A stretch of DNA of 49,721 nucleotides. Source: a virus. Under the pieces are notes generated by a model. The model ran no database searches. It saw only the letters and a list, made by a program, of their open reading frames with translations, and was not told the DNA's origin. How positions within the stretch are numbered: the stretch's first letter is position 1; each line of letters begins with the position of its first letter. A program made the position numbers and the translations under genes. Shown here in pieces: positions 7,836-17,027 of the stretch. The stretch spans positions 1 through 49,721 of IMG/VR virus record IMGVR_UViG_3300042731_005221; one strand, 5' to 3'.

Positions 7836-8599
7836 AAAAGAAATCCCAGGCGGTTGCCAAAGCGTTTACGCCTGAAGAGACTTCGCTTATCGAAAACATG
7901 GTTGCTATCGGCAATCAGCTTTTGACTATGAGCGAAGGCGGAGAAGTGGCCGGTCCCGAAACGGAGGAACCGGAAAACGTGGAACTGGAAAAGTTTCTCG
8001 GAAAAATGGAAGGACAGCCGGGCGAAGAACGGGAAGATGAACCCGAAGAGGTGGAAAAAGCAGACGACGAGCTTGACGCCAGAAAACCGGCGGAGGATAA
8101 AATGGACATCGGAACAGAAGTAAACGACGAAAACCTGCCCGTCACAAAAATGATGCAGGTTCTTGCCGCTCTTGCGAGCAGAGTACAACCGGTCAAAAAA
8201 TCTCAACCGGGGCTTAACTCAATTACCGCAGCGGTTCAAAAAGCTATTTCGCCGATTGTCAAAAAGATCGAGGCTATGGAGCAGTTCAATGAGAATATGC
8301 TTGACGCGCTCGGTATTACGCAAACGGTCGAGAAGACGCTTGATGAAGCGCGTGGGAAAACGCAGACGGTTCAAAAAGCGTTGCCGGTTCAAGCGACCGA
8401 CCAGGGCGCTTTGCTCAAAGAGCTTACCGGTATTTTCAAGTCGATTGCCAAGGAAAGCACCGGGGAACAAAACTATGACAACCGATTCGGCGGTCGTGGT
8501 GATACCGGCGATGTCCGCAAAGATTTGGGGGCCGCCATGTCGTTCATTTTCAAAAACAATATCAACCGTCGGCAGTTGACTGACCGGCGCGGCATGTAG
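7832..8599 (+). CDS. scaffold-like acidic protein
   Basis: The 255-residue protein overlaps the protease stop (ATGA). It is rich in Glu, Lys and Pro, with a low-complexity acidic middle (EEREDEPEEVEKADDELDA) and helical segments with heptad-like spacing near 130-185. A position between the protease and the major capsid gene, plus this composition, fits a capsid scaffolding protein that is digested on maturation. No specific family recognised. Confidence 0.5.
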   Translation: MKKKSQAVAKAFTPEETSLIENMVAIGNQLLTMSEGGEVAGPETEEPENVELEKFLGKMEGQPGEEREDEPEEVEKADDELDARKPAEDKMDIGTEVNDENLPVTKMMQVLAALASRVQPVKKSQPGLNSITAAVQKAISPIVKKIEAMEQFNENMLDALGITQTVEKTLDEARGKTQTVQKALPVQATDQGALLKELTGIFKSIAKESTGEQNYDNRFGGRGDTGDVRKDLGAAMSFIFKNNINRRQLTDRRGM

Positions 8600-8609
8600 G
8601 AGGTGAAAG

Positions 8610-9992
8610 TTGAAACCTTTTAGATTCAACCAACTTTACGGCACTCCCGAATCAAAAGAGCTTATCAGGAAAGCCTTGACAAGCGCCATGGGTGTAGGCG
8701 AGGCGCTCATTCCAGAGCATCTCGAAAAAATCATCACGAACACGGCCGTAAGGCTTGTGCCTGAACTTAGCGTGCCGGTTCTCCGGTATGATCCTCAAAA
8801 AGTGCACAGCTTTGACCGGTTCACCGCTCTTCCGGCCGCCGGGTCGGCTATGGGTGAAAGTTCTGTTACTCCCGAGAGAAACGGAACTTATGAACGAGCG
8901 ACGCAGACTTTAAAGATTTTCAAGCGGAAAGGTTCCGTAACTGGATTCTTGCAGGCGACGGCAAAAGATTACATCGATCCAAGCGTTGCCGAAATGGAAA
9001 ACCATGTCCAAGCATTTGGTCTTGATCTCAGGACTTACATGCTGTTCGGCAACGCCGGGGCGGATGCTTACAGTTTTTCAGGGCTGGATAGATTCACTTT
9101 GACGAACAGAGCCAACCTTACCGGAGCGGATCAGGTGCCCGCTGACTTGTCTTTACTTGATGACATCATCGACGTAAATACCAGGTTGCAGGGTAACAAT
9201 CACCGTGTGTGTATGCTCATGTCGCCGGAACTGTTGTCGACGTTCAGCCGTCACTGGACGACCGTGCGCGATAACAGAAACGTGCCGTTTTCGGATATTA
9301 AGGTCCAAGGCGGTTATCGGCTTGAGTCATACCGTAATGTTCCTATCCTTGAGACGTCGGCCACCAGACCGCAGGCGCAAATGACGACCGTCGTTATCGC
9401 CGCGACCGGTGCCGGTAGTGGTATCCCGGATAACACTTATTACTTCCGCGTCGCTCCGGTTACCTGGGACGGTGAACAAGGTGCAAGCGCCGCCAGTAAT
9501 TCCGTTACCACGTCAAGTAACGATACGATCACTCTCACTTTTACCGCGTATACGGGAGCTCTTTTCTACAAGGTGTACTGTTCAACCACTTCGGGATCGG
9601 AAACGCTTGTCAAGGTCGTTAGTGCGTTTACCTATGACGGTAACGGCACAATCAGCGCGGCCGTCGCTTCTATCGCGTTTACCGCTAATCCGACCACGGT
9701 TGACACCACCACCGTACCAAGCGGGATGGAAAACGATATTCCCCTTGAATATCAGACCGGCGATTACAACAAACCGACCGAATACTTGTTCCTCTGGGAC
9801 TTGGACGAGTTTCAGGGTATGGGAAAAATCGCGTATACCAACGAGAGCGGCAGTTCGTTCGGAGGGCTTATCACTCCTATGGAAGTGGCGAACACCGATG
9901 ACAACTATCCGTTCCTGCTCAAATCGTATTGCGCCATGATTGACGCATTCGAAAAAACCTGTTACGTCGTTCGTGGTCTCAGGACCAAATAG
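8610..9992 (+). CDS. major capsid protein with inserted beta domain
   Basis: TTG start after a near-perfect TAGGAGGTGA site, consistent with high expression. Residues 20-250 (EALIPEHLEKIITNTAVRLV, FKRKGSVTGFLQATAKDY, LDLRTYMLFGNAGADAYSF, VCMLMSPELLSTFSRHW) and the C-terminal part (EYLFLWDLDEFQGMG, YPFLLKSYCAMIDAFEKTCY) fit an HK97-fold capsid subunit. Residues about 255-370 are a Thr/Ser-rich insertion with alternating strands (NTYYFRVAPVTWDGEQGAS, GALFYKVYCSTTSGSETL), like an Ig or fibronectin type III domain, which would project from the capsid surface. Confidence 0.8.
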   Translation: MKPFRFNQLYGTPESKELIRKALTSAMGVGEALIPEHLEKIITNTAVRLVPELSVPVLRYDPQKVHSFDRFTALPAAGSAMGESSVTPERNGTYERATQTLKIFKRKGSVTGFLQATAKDYIDPSVAEMENHVQAFGLDLRTYMLFGNAGADAYSFSGLDRFTLTNRANLTGADQVPADLSLLDDIIDVNTRLQGNNHRVCMLMSPELLSTFSRHWTTVRDNRNVPFSDIKVQGGYRLESYRNVPILETSATRPQAQMTTVVIAATGAGSGIPDNTYYFRVAPVTWDGEQGASAASNSVTTSSNDTITLTFTAYTGALFYKVYCSTTSGSETLVKVVSAFTYDGNGTISAAVASIAFTANPTTVDTTTVPSGMENDIPLEYQTGDYNKPTEYLFLWDLDEFQGMGKIAYTNESGSSFGGLITPMEVANTDDNYPFLLKSYCAMIDAFEKTCYVVRGLRTK

Positions 9993-10001
9993 GGGGACGC
10001 T

Positions 10002-10625
10002 ATGGCGACAAACAAGGCCCCCGGCGTTGTAACAAAAAGCGACGTTGAGAAAAAAAGCGAAGTGACCAAACCGGAAGCGGCCCCTAAAGCCGCTCCCGGG
10101 AAAGTCATTAAGCGTAGGCCCGCGACCGTCCGGCACCGGGTAAAGTTCGGTCCGGCTCCCCTCGGAAAATCGGTTACGAATATCGTCTATAACGGCGAGG
10201 GTCGGACCGTCAACATGGTCGACGGGTTCTATGAGTTCCCGGAAAACATGGACGAGGGGAAGGTCAAGGCCTTTAAGCAACACCTTATCGGACTCGGGTT
10301 TACGGACGCAAGCGTTACGGTCAACGGAGAAGCGTATAAAGAAGACGCTCCACCTCCGAAAAAGTTTTCTTACTCCGTTGCGCACCCGGACAGGGTTAAG
10401 GGAATTAAGATGACCGGTAACGTGTCGGTCCAGGTTAAAAACAAACCGGTCGCCCTTAAGTTCGAAGACGGCGTTATCCACACAAAAGACAAAGATTTGC
10501 GTGACGCTCTTGTGTCGGGCGGATGGATCGAAATCGCGGCCTCTGAAATTGTTTCCGAACAAAAGGAAGAGCCGAAAAAAGAGCCGAAAAAAAAGCCGGA
10601 GAAAGAAGACGGAGGTAAGTCATGA
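10002..10625 (+). CDS. head-region protein with Lys/Pro-rich ends
   Basis: ATG follows AGGGGGACGCT. The 207-residue protein has a disordered, Ala/Lys/Pro-rich N-terminus, a central part with two small beta-type repeats (KSVTNIVYNGEGRTVNMVDG and MTGNVSVQVKNKPVALKFED) and a tail of KEEPKK units. It directly follows the capsid gene and overlaps the next start. A capsid decoration or head-completion role is inferred from position only. Confidence 0.5.
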   Translation: MATNKAPGVVTKSDVEKKSEVTKPEAAPKAAPGKVIKRRPATVRHRVKFGPAPLGKSVTNIVYNGEGRTVNMVDGFYEFPENMDEGKVKAFKQHLIGLGFTDASVTVNGEAYKEDAPPPKKFSYSVAHPDRVKGIKMTGNVSVQVKNKPVALKFEDGVIHTKDKDLRDALVSGGWIEIAASEIVSEQKEEPKKEPKKKPEKEDGGKS

Positions 10626-11524
10626 ACCTTGCATATATGACACTCGATGAAGCGAAAGCCCTTGACAATTCAAGCCCGGTTGCCCAGGTAACCGGTTTGG
10701 GTTCAAGGCTCAGACGGACGGTTAACCGGACATCGTTTTTCCGTGACGCCGATGAGTTCTATGTTGCCAAACACGGCAGCGATAGTAATTACACCGGTAA
10801 ATCGTGGGAAGACCCGTTCTTGACGATCCAGAAAGCGTTGAATGTGGCCCGTTATATTCCCGGGACGACTGATATCGATTACGGTAAAAACAGGCATAAA
10901 TACATTCACGTCGCTCCCGGTCAATATAACGAGCAGCTTTTGTTTTCCGGGTACAACATTCACCTTATCGCGGATTCGCCGTATCCTAATAACGGAGATT
11001 ACGGCGCTATCATCAATTACGATAACGCCATTACAGCCACATGTGTAATCGGGTTTACCGGTGCCGGTATCGAGATTGCCGGGTTCTGCTTCAACAGTGA
11101 GCGGGCCATTCCGTTGATGCTCATGGGTTCCGGGACGGTCGCCGACGGTTGCGATATTCATCACAACTTTTTCAAAGGCGACAATTCCAAGACGGTTACC
11201 ATCGGTATCGACGCAGAGGCTAAAAACTCTTGGATTCATCATAACCGGTTCAGCGGGATTATCACCGGTATCGACGTTGACGCGAGCGCGTGGTTTCACG
11301 GTATGGAAGTGTTTGAAAATACGATGGGGAACGTTACGAACGGTATCCTTATCGCAAGCGGCGCTACCATTACCGAGTCGGCTATATATCGGAACAGGAT
11401 TGTAGGATCGACCGCGAGTATCACCAACAGTCAAGCGACCGATATTATCATCACTGAGAACCGGACTAAACCGGCTATCAGTGACGCGGGCGGAGCCGCA
11501 GGCGACAATACGACGTTGGCTTAA
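10622..11524 (+). CDS. right-handed beta-helix virion protein
   Basis: The 300-residue protein contains FYVAKHGSDSNYTGKSWEDP, the usual opening of phage pectate-lyase-like beta-helix domains (a DPF-TIQKAL motif follows), then rungs rich in Asn, Gly, Ile and His such as CDIHHNFFKGD, SWIHHNRFSGI and AIYRNRIVGS. The ladder runs to residue about 285. Such domains bind or degrade polysaccharide. The location within the head genes, before a terminator, suggests a capsid-surface spike or decoration rather than a tailspike. Confidence 0.65.
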   Translation: MNLAYMTLDEAKALDNSSPVAQVTGLGSRLRRTVNRTSFFRDADEFYVAKHGSDSNYTGKSWEDPFLTIQKALNVARYIPGTTDIDYGKNRHKYIHVAPGQYNEQLLFSGYNIHLIADSPYPNNGDYGAIINYDNAITATCVIGFTGAGIEIAGFCFNSERAIPLMLMGSGTVADGCDIHHNFFKGDNSKTVTIGIDAEAKNSWIHHNRFSGIITGIDVDASAWFHGMEVFENTMGNVTNGILIASGATITESAIYRNRIVGSTASITNSQATDIIITENRTKPAISDAGGAAGDNTTLA

Positions 11525-11545
11525 AAAGCCCATGATTGATTGAAA

Positions 11546-11581
11546 GGGGGCGGGAGTCCGGGCAACCGGCCCCGTTTTTTT
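11546..11581 (+). terminator. Rho-independent terminator after head genes
   Basis: GGGGC (11547-11551) pairs with GCCCC (11569-11573), enclosing a CCGG-GCAA-CCGG hairpin, followed by seven T residues (11575-11581). The next gene's site GGGGGAG starts only a few bases later. Confidence 0.75.
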
Positions 11582-11594
11582 ACAGGGGGAGACC

Positions 11595-12080
11595 ATGAAA
11601 CTTGATCTTAACGGAGCGCAGGCCATACTTGACTATCTCCAGCATCAAACCAATAAAGGAAATCTTCATGTCGCGTCGGTATCGGGCACAATCGGAGCGG
11701 CCGGGACAATCGCTTTAAGTATTACCACGCCGGATACGACAAAAAAAACTTGTCTGTCAATCGCAGTTAACGCCAACAAAGCGGGAAACTTTATCGTCGC
11801 CGAAGGTGATGTCATCACCGGCGGCAGCAGCGTGACGGCATATAACATGAACCGCAACAGCGCCGTGACATATGGCGGAACGTTGACGAAAGACGCTACG
11901 CGGTCCACTCCCGGTACCACCATGAAAACCACAATCGTAGGCGCGCCTGGAGTGTTCGCATGGAGCGATAGACCTGGCGCGTTTATGAAACTTCTTGGAA
12001 ATACGACTTACACGATTTTGTTTACAGCGGACGGAGCGAGTACGGCAGTATCAATTGAAGTGGCGGTGTACGAGGAATAA
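11595..12080 (+). CDS. small beta-rich virion protein
   Basis: ATG after CAGGGGGAGACC. The 161-residue protein is rich in Thr, Ala, Gly and Val, with alternating hydrophobic strands (GTIGAAGTIALSITT, YTILFTADGASTAVSIEVAV). This is typical of head decoration or head-tail fibre proteins, but no family is recognised. It starts a new transcript after the terminator and is coupled to the large LamG-like gene. Confidence 0.5.
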   Translation: MKLDLNGAQAILDYLQHQTNKGNLHVASVSGTIGAAGTIALSITTPDTTKKTCLSIAVNANKAGNFIVAEGDVITGGSSVTAYNMNRNSAVTYGGTLTKDATRSTPGTTMKTTIVGAPGVFAWSDRPGAFMKLLGNTTYTILFTADGASTAVSIEVAVYEE

Positions 12081-12083
12081 GTA

Positions 12084-13904
12084 ATGGCGATTGAACTTAA
12101 CTATCCATTCACAGCACCATCAAACTATACATTTGATTCCGATAAAATAGAAATATCCAGTGGATTGGTTAAACTTAAACTTCAACAGGACGATGTTGAT
12201 TTTACAGAAGATTTTGCTGATGATACGGATTTTACATATGATTCTGATTTAGTTGAGTTTTCAGGCGGCCAAGTACAACAAAAAGATACACGACCTGCGA
12301 ATTCAACTTTTTACGCATCTTATACTAATAATGTTAATGGAAATTGGGGGAACGGGGTATTAATCGGATCGCCTATAGGTGGGGCTTCTGTTTCTGGTGG
12401 CAAACTTGATCTTGCTCATAGTGATGTTAGATATGTTGATTATGATGCGGACGGGAACGCCGATAGCCAACAAACGGGATGTATACGATTTAAATTAACA
12501 ACAAATTATAGCGGAAATCCGGGCAGTATTCAATCTTTTGTAATAATTAGTAAAACGGATGGCGATGCAACTAATGCCATTAAAATATTTCAATCAAGCA
12601 CATTACTTTTTGTTACTATTAATAATAATGTTGGCGGTACAATCGTTTCGAATGCAGAAACATGGAATCCTGTAATTGACACTGAATATGAAATTGAACT
12701 GAATTGGGATATAACAACAGGAGAAACAAGATTATTTGTTGATGGTGTACAATTAGGATCAACCTTAACAAATACCGGTATAAGAAGTAGCGATATAGGT
12801 CTTTTAAGAGCAGGTGCAGACACGGGCGGGTCAAACAGTTCTAATTTTTTTATAAACGATTTAATAGTTTTCGATACCGTGCAACATACTTCAAATTATA
12901 CTCCAGATTGGTCTAATATTTATGAAACAATTTATGTTGAATCATCTGTCATACTTCCCGAAATGGAACATGCTGGAGCCGGTACGATAAAATTATTCAA
13001 TTCATTTTTAACGACGGAAACAGAGTCCCCTCGATATACTCTACAAATCGGAAGATCAGGGGATTATTTATATTGGACCGGATCGGCATGGGTTGTCTCG
13101 GATGGTACATATTCGCAAGCTAATGATGCGGCAACATTTAACACGAATTGCGGATCGCTTGATGTTGATGGTGAAAATTATGGGCAATTCAAAATAATAT
13201 TTCCGGGTACCAATACTCAAAATTCTGTTGATGAATTGACGGCAAATATAAATGTTGACATTGGATATTTGACGACAAATCCGACAATTGAAATGATAAC
13301 CGGATTTAGAACCGATGGTTTGGAAGGATTTACGGAAACATCAACCAAAACCGGTAATGATGAAATCAAATATATTATCAAAAAAGGATCAACTTGGTAT
13401 TATCATAACGGCAGTTCTTGGACTGTTTCAAATGAAACATATAACCAATCCAATACAGCCGTAGAAATAGAAACGAACAAAACATCACTTCTTGATGATT
13501 CAACGCAGTGTTATATCAAGGCATTTTTGCATTCCGATGATGGGAGTACCAGCCCGGAGCTTGATAATATAAAAGTTGAATATTCTTTTGGTGGTGAAAT
13601 TCCCGATACGATAGATACCTGTATTGTTTGGGGATATTTAAAAGATAATCAGGGAAATCCCGATCAATCGACAATTACGGTATTTCTTAATAAAGATCGC
13701 GTGCTGTACAAAACAAATACGACTATAGTCAGTGAACGGATAACCGTTACGCCGGATGATGTCGGATATTGGGAAGTTGAACTTATTGAAACCGAAAATA
13801 TGGAAGATGATTCAAAATATGTATTTGATTTTGGGGATGGAATTATAACAAGAAAACAGATTCCTAATGAATCAACAAAAAATTATTACGATCTTGAGGA
13901 TTGA
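12084..13904 (+). CDS. large LamG-like surface protein
   Basis: The 606-residue protein starts with a short strand-rich region. About residues 110-270 form a concanavalin A/LamG-type sandwich, with TGCIRFKLTTNYSGNPGS, DTEYEIELNWDITTGETRLF and VDGVQLGSTL as the characteristic strands. A repeat pair (YLYWTGSAWVVSDGTYSQAN and WYYHNGSSWTVSNETYNQSN) follows at about 325 and 450, each with a downstream partner domain, then a C-terminal transthyretin-like domain. It probably binds glycans on the virion surface. The coding DNA is clearly more AT-rich than the flanking head genes, suggesting separate acquisition. Confidence 0.6.
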   Translation: MAIELNYPFTAPSNYTFDSDKIEISSGLVKLKLQQDDVDFTEDFADDTDFTYDSDLVEFSGGQVQQKDTRPANSTFYASYTNNVNGNWGNGVLIGSPIGGASVSGGKLDLAHSDVRYVDYDADGNADSQQTGCIRFKLTTNYSGNPGSIQSFVIISKTDGDATNAIKIFQSSTLLFVTINNNVGGTIVSNAETWNPVIDTEYEIELNWDITTGETRLFVDGVQLGSTLTNTGIRSSDIGLLRAGADTGGSNSSNFFINDLIVFDTVQHTSNYTPDWSNIYETIYVESSVILPEMEHAGAGTIKLFNSFLTTETESPRYTLQIGRSGDYLYWTGSAWVVSDGTYSQANDAATFNTNCGSLDVDGENYGQFKIIFPGTNTQNSVDELTANINVDIGYLTTNPTIEMITGFRTDGLEGFTETSTKTGNDEIKYIIKKGSTWYYHNGSSWTVSNETYNQSNTAVEIETNKTSLLDDSTQCYIKAFLHSDDGSTSPELDNIKVEYSFGGEIPDTIDTCIVWGYLKDNQGNPDQSTITVFLNKDRVLYKTNTTIVSERITVTPDDVGYWEVELIETENMEDDSKYVFDFGDGIITRKQIPNESTKNYYDLED

Positions 13905-13905
13905 T

Positions 13906-14526
13906 ATGGCGTTACCCGATGCAACGGAAGTAAAAGCGTTTCTCACAGGATACGGAATAACCGATGATGTTTTAAATAAAGAATGGATTGAACGCCGAAG
14001 AGATTATAAAATCATACCAATACTTAAAAGAATATTGGGATATGACTTTGTAAACGGTGAAAGCGTTACTGAATATTTGAGCGGTAACGGGAAAGAAACG
14101 TTGATGTTAAGCCGTCGGGGAATGACGGCGTTAACTACGCTTGTCTACACGCACGCGGCGGACGCTACTTATAATCTCATGTCGTCAGTAACGCTTGATT
14201 CGGCCCGGGGGATACTGATAGCGAAATGCGTTTCGCCGGACGGTATTTTGACGGGGAGTATATTCCGCAAAGGCCAGTACAATATAAAAGCGGTGTACAC
14301 CATGCCCCCGTTAACCGATGACTTGGCGGAACTGATATTGTATCAAATGGCAAAAGCGGTGCTGATAATCATATCCAACCGGACCGGTGGCGGTGACAGC
14401 CTTAATGCGCAAGGATATGGAAGGAGTTTTGGACGGCGAGGAAAATACGGTAATCTTATGAGTGAGTTGGACAAAGACAGTGCCGCGATAATAGCCAAGT
14501 ATTCGACTGGGGTGGTGGCGGCATGA
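13906..14526 (+). CDS. head-tail connector-like protein
   Basis: ATG at 13906 lies just after the previous stop and GAGGATTGAT; an upstream in-frame start would overlap the LamG gene. The 206-residue protein begins MALPDATEVKAFLTGYGI, includes RRRDYKIIPILKRIL and a C-terminal helix with YQMAKAVLIIISN. Small proteins of this kind at the head-tail gene border form the connector (gp6-like) ring. Assignment rests on position and helical pattern, not on a firm motif. Confidence 0.5.
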   Translation: MALPDATEVKAFLTGYGITDDVLNKEWIERRRDYKIIPILKRILGYDFVNGESVTEYLSGNGKETLMLSRRGMTALTTLVYTHAADATYNLMSSVTLDSARGILIAKCVSPDGILTGSIFRKGQYNIKAVYTMPPLTDDLAELILYQMAKAVLIIISNRTGGGDSLNAQGYGRSFGRRGKYGNLMSELDKDSAAIIAKYSTGVVAA

Positions 14527-14969
14527 GCGGTTATCTTCCCCCGGCGGTAAGCCGGGAAGGAATGAATTTTGAAGCCGAACATGCTCTGCGGGACGTCCAG
14601 GCCGCCGCCTTGGAATACGGGACGGAAGTCAAGTTCTATACGCCGAGTGAATCAACCGTGAACCGGGGCCGTTATAACAGCGTAAAGTCGAGGGCGATTG
14701 ACGTTGATATAACCGTGTATGCCAACCAGGTTGATTACAGTCCGTCAAAAAAAACTCTTGAACGGGTTGGCTTATCGGAAGATACGGAGATTATCGTTTA
14801 TATCCCGACTCAAGAGTTTACCGACGTGACACATGATATTAAAAGTATTGATTTGATCCGGTGGCGGATGGTTGTCAAAGGCCGGGAATATATCATGTCC
14901 GACAAAAAATTATGGTCTGAAATAGGGGACACATATCTTTATATCGTTATCGGGGGTAAAGTGAAATGA
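14523..14969 (+). CDS. head closure / stopper-like protein
   Basis: Overlaps the connector gene by ATGA. The 148-residue protein has a helical start (MNFEAEHALRDVQAAALEYG) and a beta-rich body ending RWRMVVKGREYIMSDKKLW, an order typical of small head closure proteins, where a beta barrel seals the DNA exit. No specific family signature is visible. The next gene again overlaps its stop. Confidence 0.45.
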   Translation: MSGYLPPAVSREGMNFEAEHALRDVQAAALEYGTEVKFYTPSESTVNRGRYNSVKSRAIDVDITVYANQVDYSPSKKTLERVGLSEDTEIIVYIPTQEFTDVTHDIKSIDLIRWRMVVKGREYIMSDKKLWSEIGDTYLYIVIGGKVK

Positions 14970-15592
14970 CCCCTAAGATAAATCCAAGACTTAATTTTAC
15001 CAAAGAGTTGGCAGAAAAAAAAAGAAGAGTAGCCACTTTGCCGAGATATATGGAAGGGGCCATGTATTCGACGGCCAAGGGACGGGCAAAAGATTTTATA
15101 AAATATTGGCAGCGTAATATCAGAACCGACGCTTTGAGTGTCCGGCGGTTGAAATCCAAAACCGTCAAGATGAAAACCAAACGGGGGTATAGGAAACCGA
15201 GTGTGCCGTTGTACGGATTGGGGGACCGTGATCCTCACACCTATATCAACATGATGAGATTATATGCCATGAAAAACGGGTACAAGGTCGCTCCCGGCCG
15301 GAAAACGCATCATAAATCCGAGTTGAAATTAAAAGACCTTTTTATTGTCCATGAGTACGGGTGTACCATTCAAAACGGGTTCGGCAGAGGGATACATATC
15401 AGGATACCCGCCCGGCCGACTTTCTTCTTGAGTTATGAATCGTTTCTTATCAAAGAGGCCAAAAAGAAAAAAAACAGGATGGTGATGAACGCGGCCCGAC
15501 AATATATAAGAACCGGCCGGACTGAACTATTCCACAAAATCCGGTCACGGTACGGCGGCCGTGGTACGGGCGGCGAGGAAAAAGTATCATGA
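14966..15592 (+). CDS. tail completion / gp10-like protein
   Basis: The 208-residue, strongly basic protein has a helical N-terminus (ATLPRYMEGAMYSTAKGRA) and, at about 145-165, IHIRIPARPTFFLSYESFLI, resembling the conserved iPARPFl segment of HK97 gp10-like and phage virion morphogenesis proteins that complete tails. Its place between head closure and the tail sheath supports a tail terminator or completion role. Confidence 0.55.
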   Translation: MTPKINPRLNFTKELAEKKRRVATLPRYMEGAMYSTAKGRAKDFIKYWQRNIRTDALSVRRLKSKTVKMKTKRGYRKPSVPLYGLGDRDPHTYINMMRLYAMKNGYKVAPGRKTHHKSELKLKDLFIVHEYGCTIQNGFGRGIHIRIPARPTFFLSYESFLIKEAKKKKNRMVMNAARQYIRTGRTELFHKIRSRYGGRGTGGEEKVS

Positions 15593-16788
15593 ATACCGTT
15601 ATAGACAATCTTGACACCGCGACCGATTGGACCGGTACGGGCACGGTCGCGGTACACGGGTTGAATGAGCATAAAGATTTTATCGCCGGTGGTAACTTGA
15701 AATCGCTTGTCTTGAGTTTTCCGTCAGGCAATTCCGGCAATTACGCCACTAAAGATTTGGCTACTCCCATAGACGTATCGGATTATAACGATCTCGTTTT
15801 CAGCATCTGGTCAAGAAGTAAGGGCAATTCGATATATGAAACGGAAGGCGATTTTCTCTACACCCTCGACCTGGGGGACGGAAAACAATTTGACATCCCG
15901 GTATGGGAGACGTTTTCGCAGGTATCGGTCGATATAAGCGATATAGATACTATCGAGAGAATCAGGATTATAGCCAACCATAATGACGCCGATTATATTT
16001 TGATTTCATACATGATAGCGGTAACCGACGATATCCCGGCCGATATATTCAGCGCGTTTAAAGCCGGATTGGAGTCGGCCCGGGCTGAAATATTCCCGTA
16101 TGGGGGGCCGCTTGTAGCCACCGTGTCGGCTGATATGGGAGACACGGAAATCACGTTTGAGGGTAACAGGTATTATCTCGCTGAAGACGCGGTTGTATAT
16201 ATCACCGACGGGGTTAACACCGAAACCCATCAATTGAAAGAAGGTGAAGGTGATACTTTTACGATGTCCGAGTTATACGACGGTGCGGAAATATTAAACG
16301 ATTACACGGACGCCGACGTGTACCTGCAGTATCCGGTCGAGTTTGGACCGTATGAAAAAGAGGCCATTTTCCCTGGAGTGGGAATATGGGGGTTTGTGCC
16401 TACGCCTATGCACCATGTACCGCATAGGGACGAAAATATCAAAGGATATTCGGGCGGTAAGTTTCAGTTTCGATTAGGGGGTTTGAGCGAAAGTTGGCGG
16501 ATTGTGATAGACGCCCAAGCGAAAGACCCGGATAATATCGCGGATATGACGCGGTTTATACGAAAATATCTGTCACGATGCGTGGCGTGGATCAACGGAA
16601 GGGACTTTGATTTCGAGTGGATGGACCCACCGGCGGATGAAACGCCGGATGATGCCATGAATATTATTCCTCATTTGTCCTATATCGTTGACATAGAAAT
16701 CGTCGAAGACGTAGAGTCAGATGAGGAAAGAACAGCGGCCGTGACTCAAAATCTCACGGTGAATATAGAAGAACAGGGGGGAATATGA
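15589..16788 (+). CDS. virion structural protein with galactose-binding-like N-terminus
   Basis: The 399-residue protein begins with a jelly-roll pattern (residues 1-145: DNLDTATDWTGTGTVAVHG, LKSLVLSFPSGNSGNYATKD, IDVSDYNDLVFSIWSR), as in carbohydrate-binding modules. A second part (150-250) has a phage-type beta insert. The C-terminal part (260-399) has MTRFIRKYLSRCVAWING. It overlaps both neighbours and precedes the sheath gene, so it is likely a neck or tail-terminator-associated protein. Confidence 0.45.
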   Translation: MNTVIDNLDTATDWTGTGTVAVHGLNEHKDFIAGGNLKSLVLSFPSGNSGNYATKDLATPIDVSDYNDLVFSIWSRSKGNSIYETEGDFLYTLDLGDGKQFDIPVWETFSQVSVDISDIDTIERIRIIANHNDADYILISYMIAVTDDIPADIFSAFKAGLESARAEIFPYGGPLVATVSADMGDTEITFEGNRYYLAEDAVVYITDGVNTETHQLKEGEGDTFTMSELYDGAEILNDYTDADVYLQYPVEFGPYEKEAIFPGVGIWGFVPTPMHHVPHRDENIKGYSGGKFQFRLGGLSESWRIVIDAQAKDPDNIADMTRFIRKYLSRCVAWINGRDFDFEWMDPPADETPDDAMNIIPHLSYIVDIEIVEDVESDEERTAAVTQNLTVNIEEQGGI

Positions 16789-17024
16789 GCGAAGACAACA
16801 ACAAATATACCGGAGAGAAAAAGATTCCGAAAAACAACAAAGTTGAAAAATCAACGGGATTGTACCGGGTTACGTTCAACCAGCGTAGACGGTTTGAGCT
16901 TAAAATCGGACGCCGCATGATTGCGTTTGATTCCAAAAATCCGACCGTTGTGTTGCGGAAAGAGGAAATCGAGCATCCGGATTTTATTCAACAGCGGAAA
17001 TATTTTTCCGTGGTGGAGGTGTAA
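16785..17024 (+). CDS. small basic protein upstream of sheath gene
   Basis: ATG after AACAGGGGGGAAT, overlapping the previous stop. The 79-residue protein is rich in Lys and Arg at the start (NNKYTGEKKIPKNNK), then a compact part (YRVTFNQRRRFELKIGRRMIAF). No family recognised. Many myovirus-like phages carry a similar-sized unnamed gene here. Confidence 0.5.
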   Translation: MSEDNNKYTGEKKIPKNNKVEKSTGLYRVTFNQRRRFELKIGRRMIAFDSKNPTVVLRKEEIEHPDFIQQRKYFSVVEV

Positions 17025-17027
17025 GTC

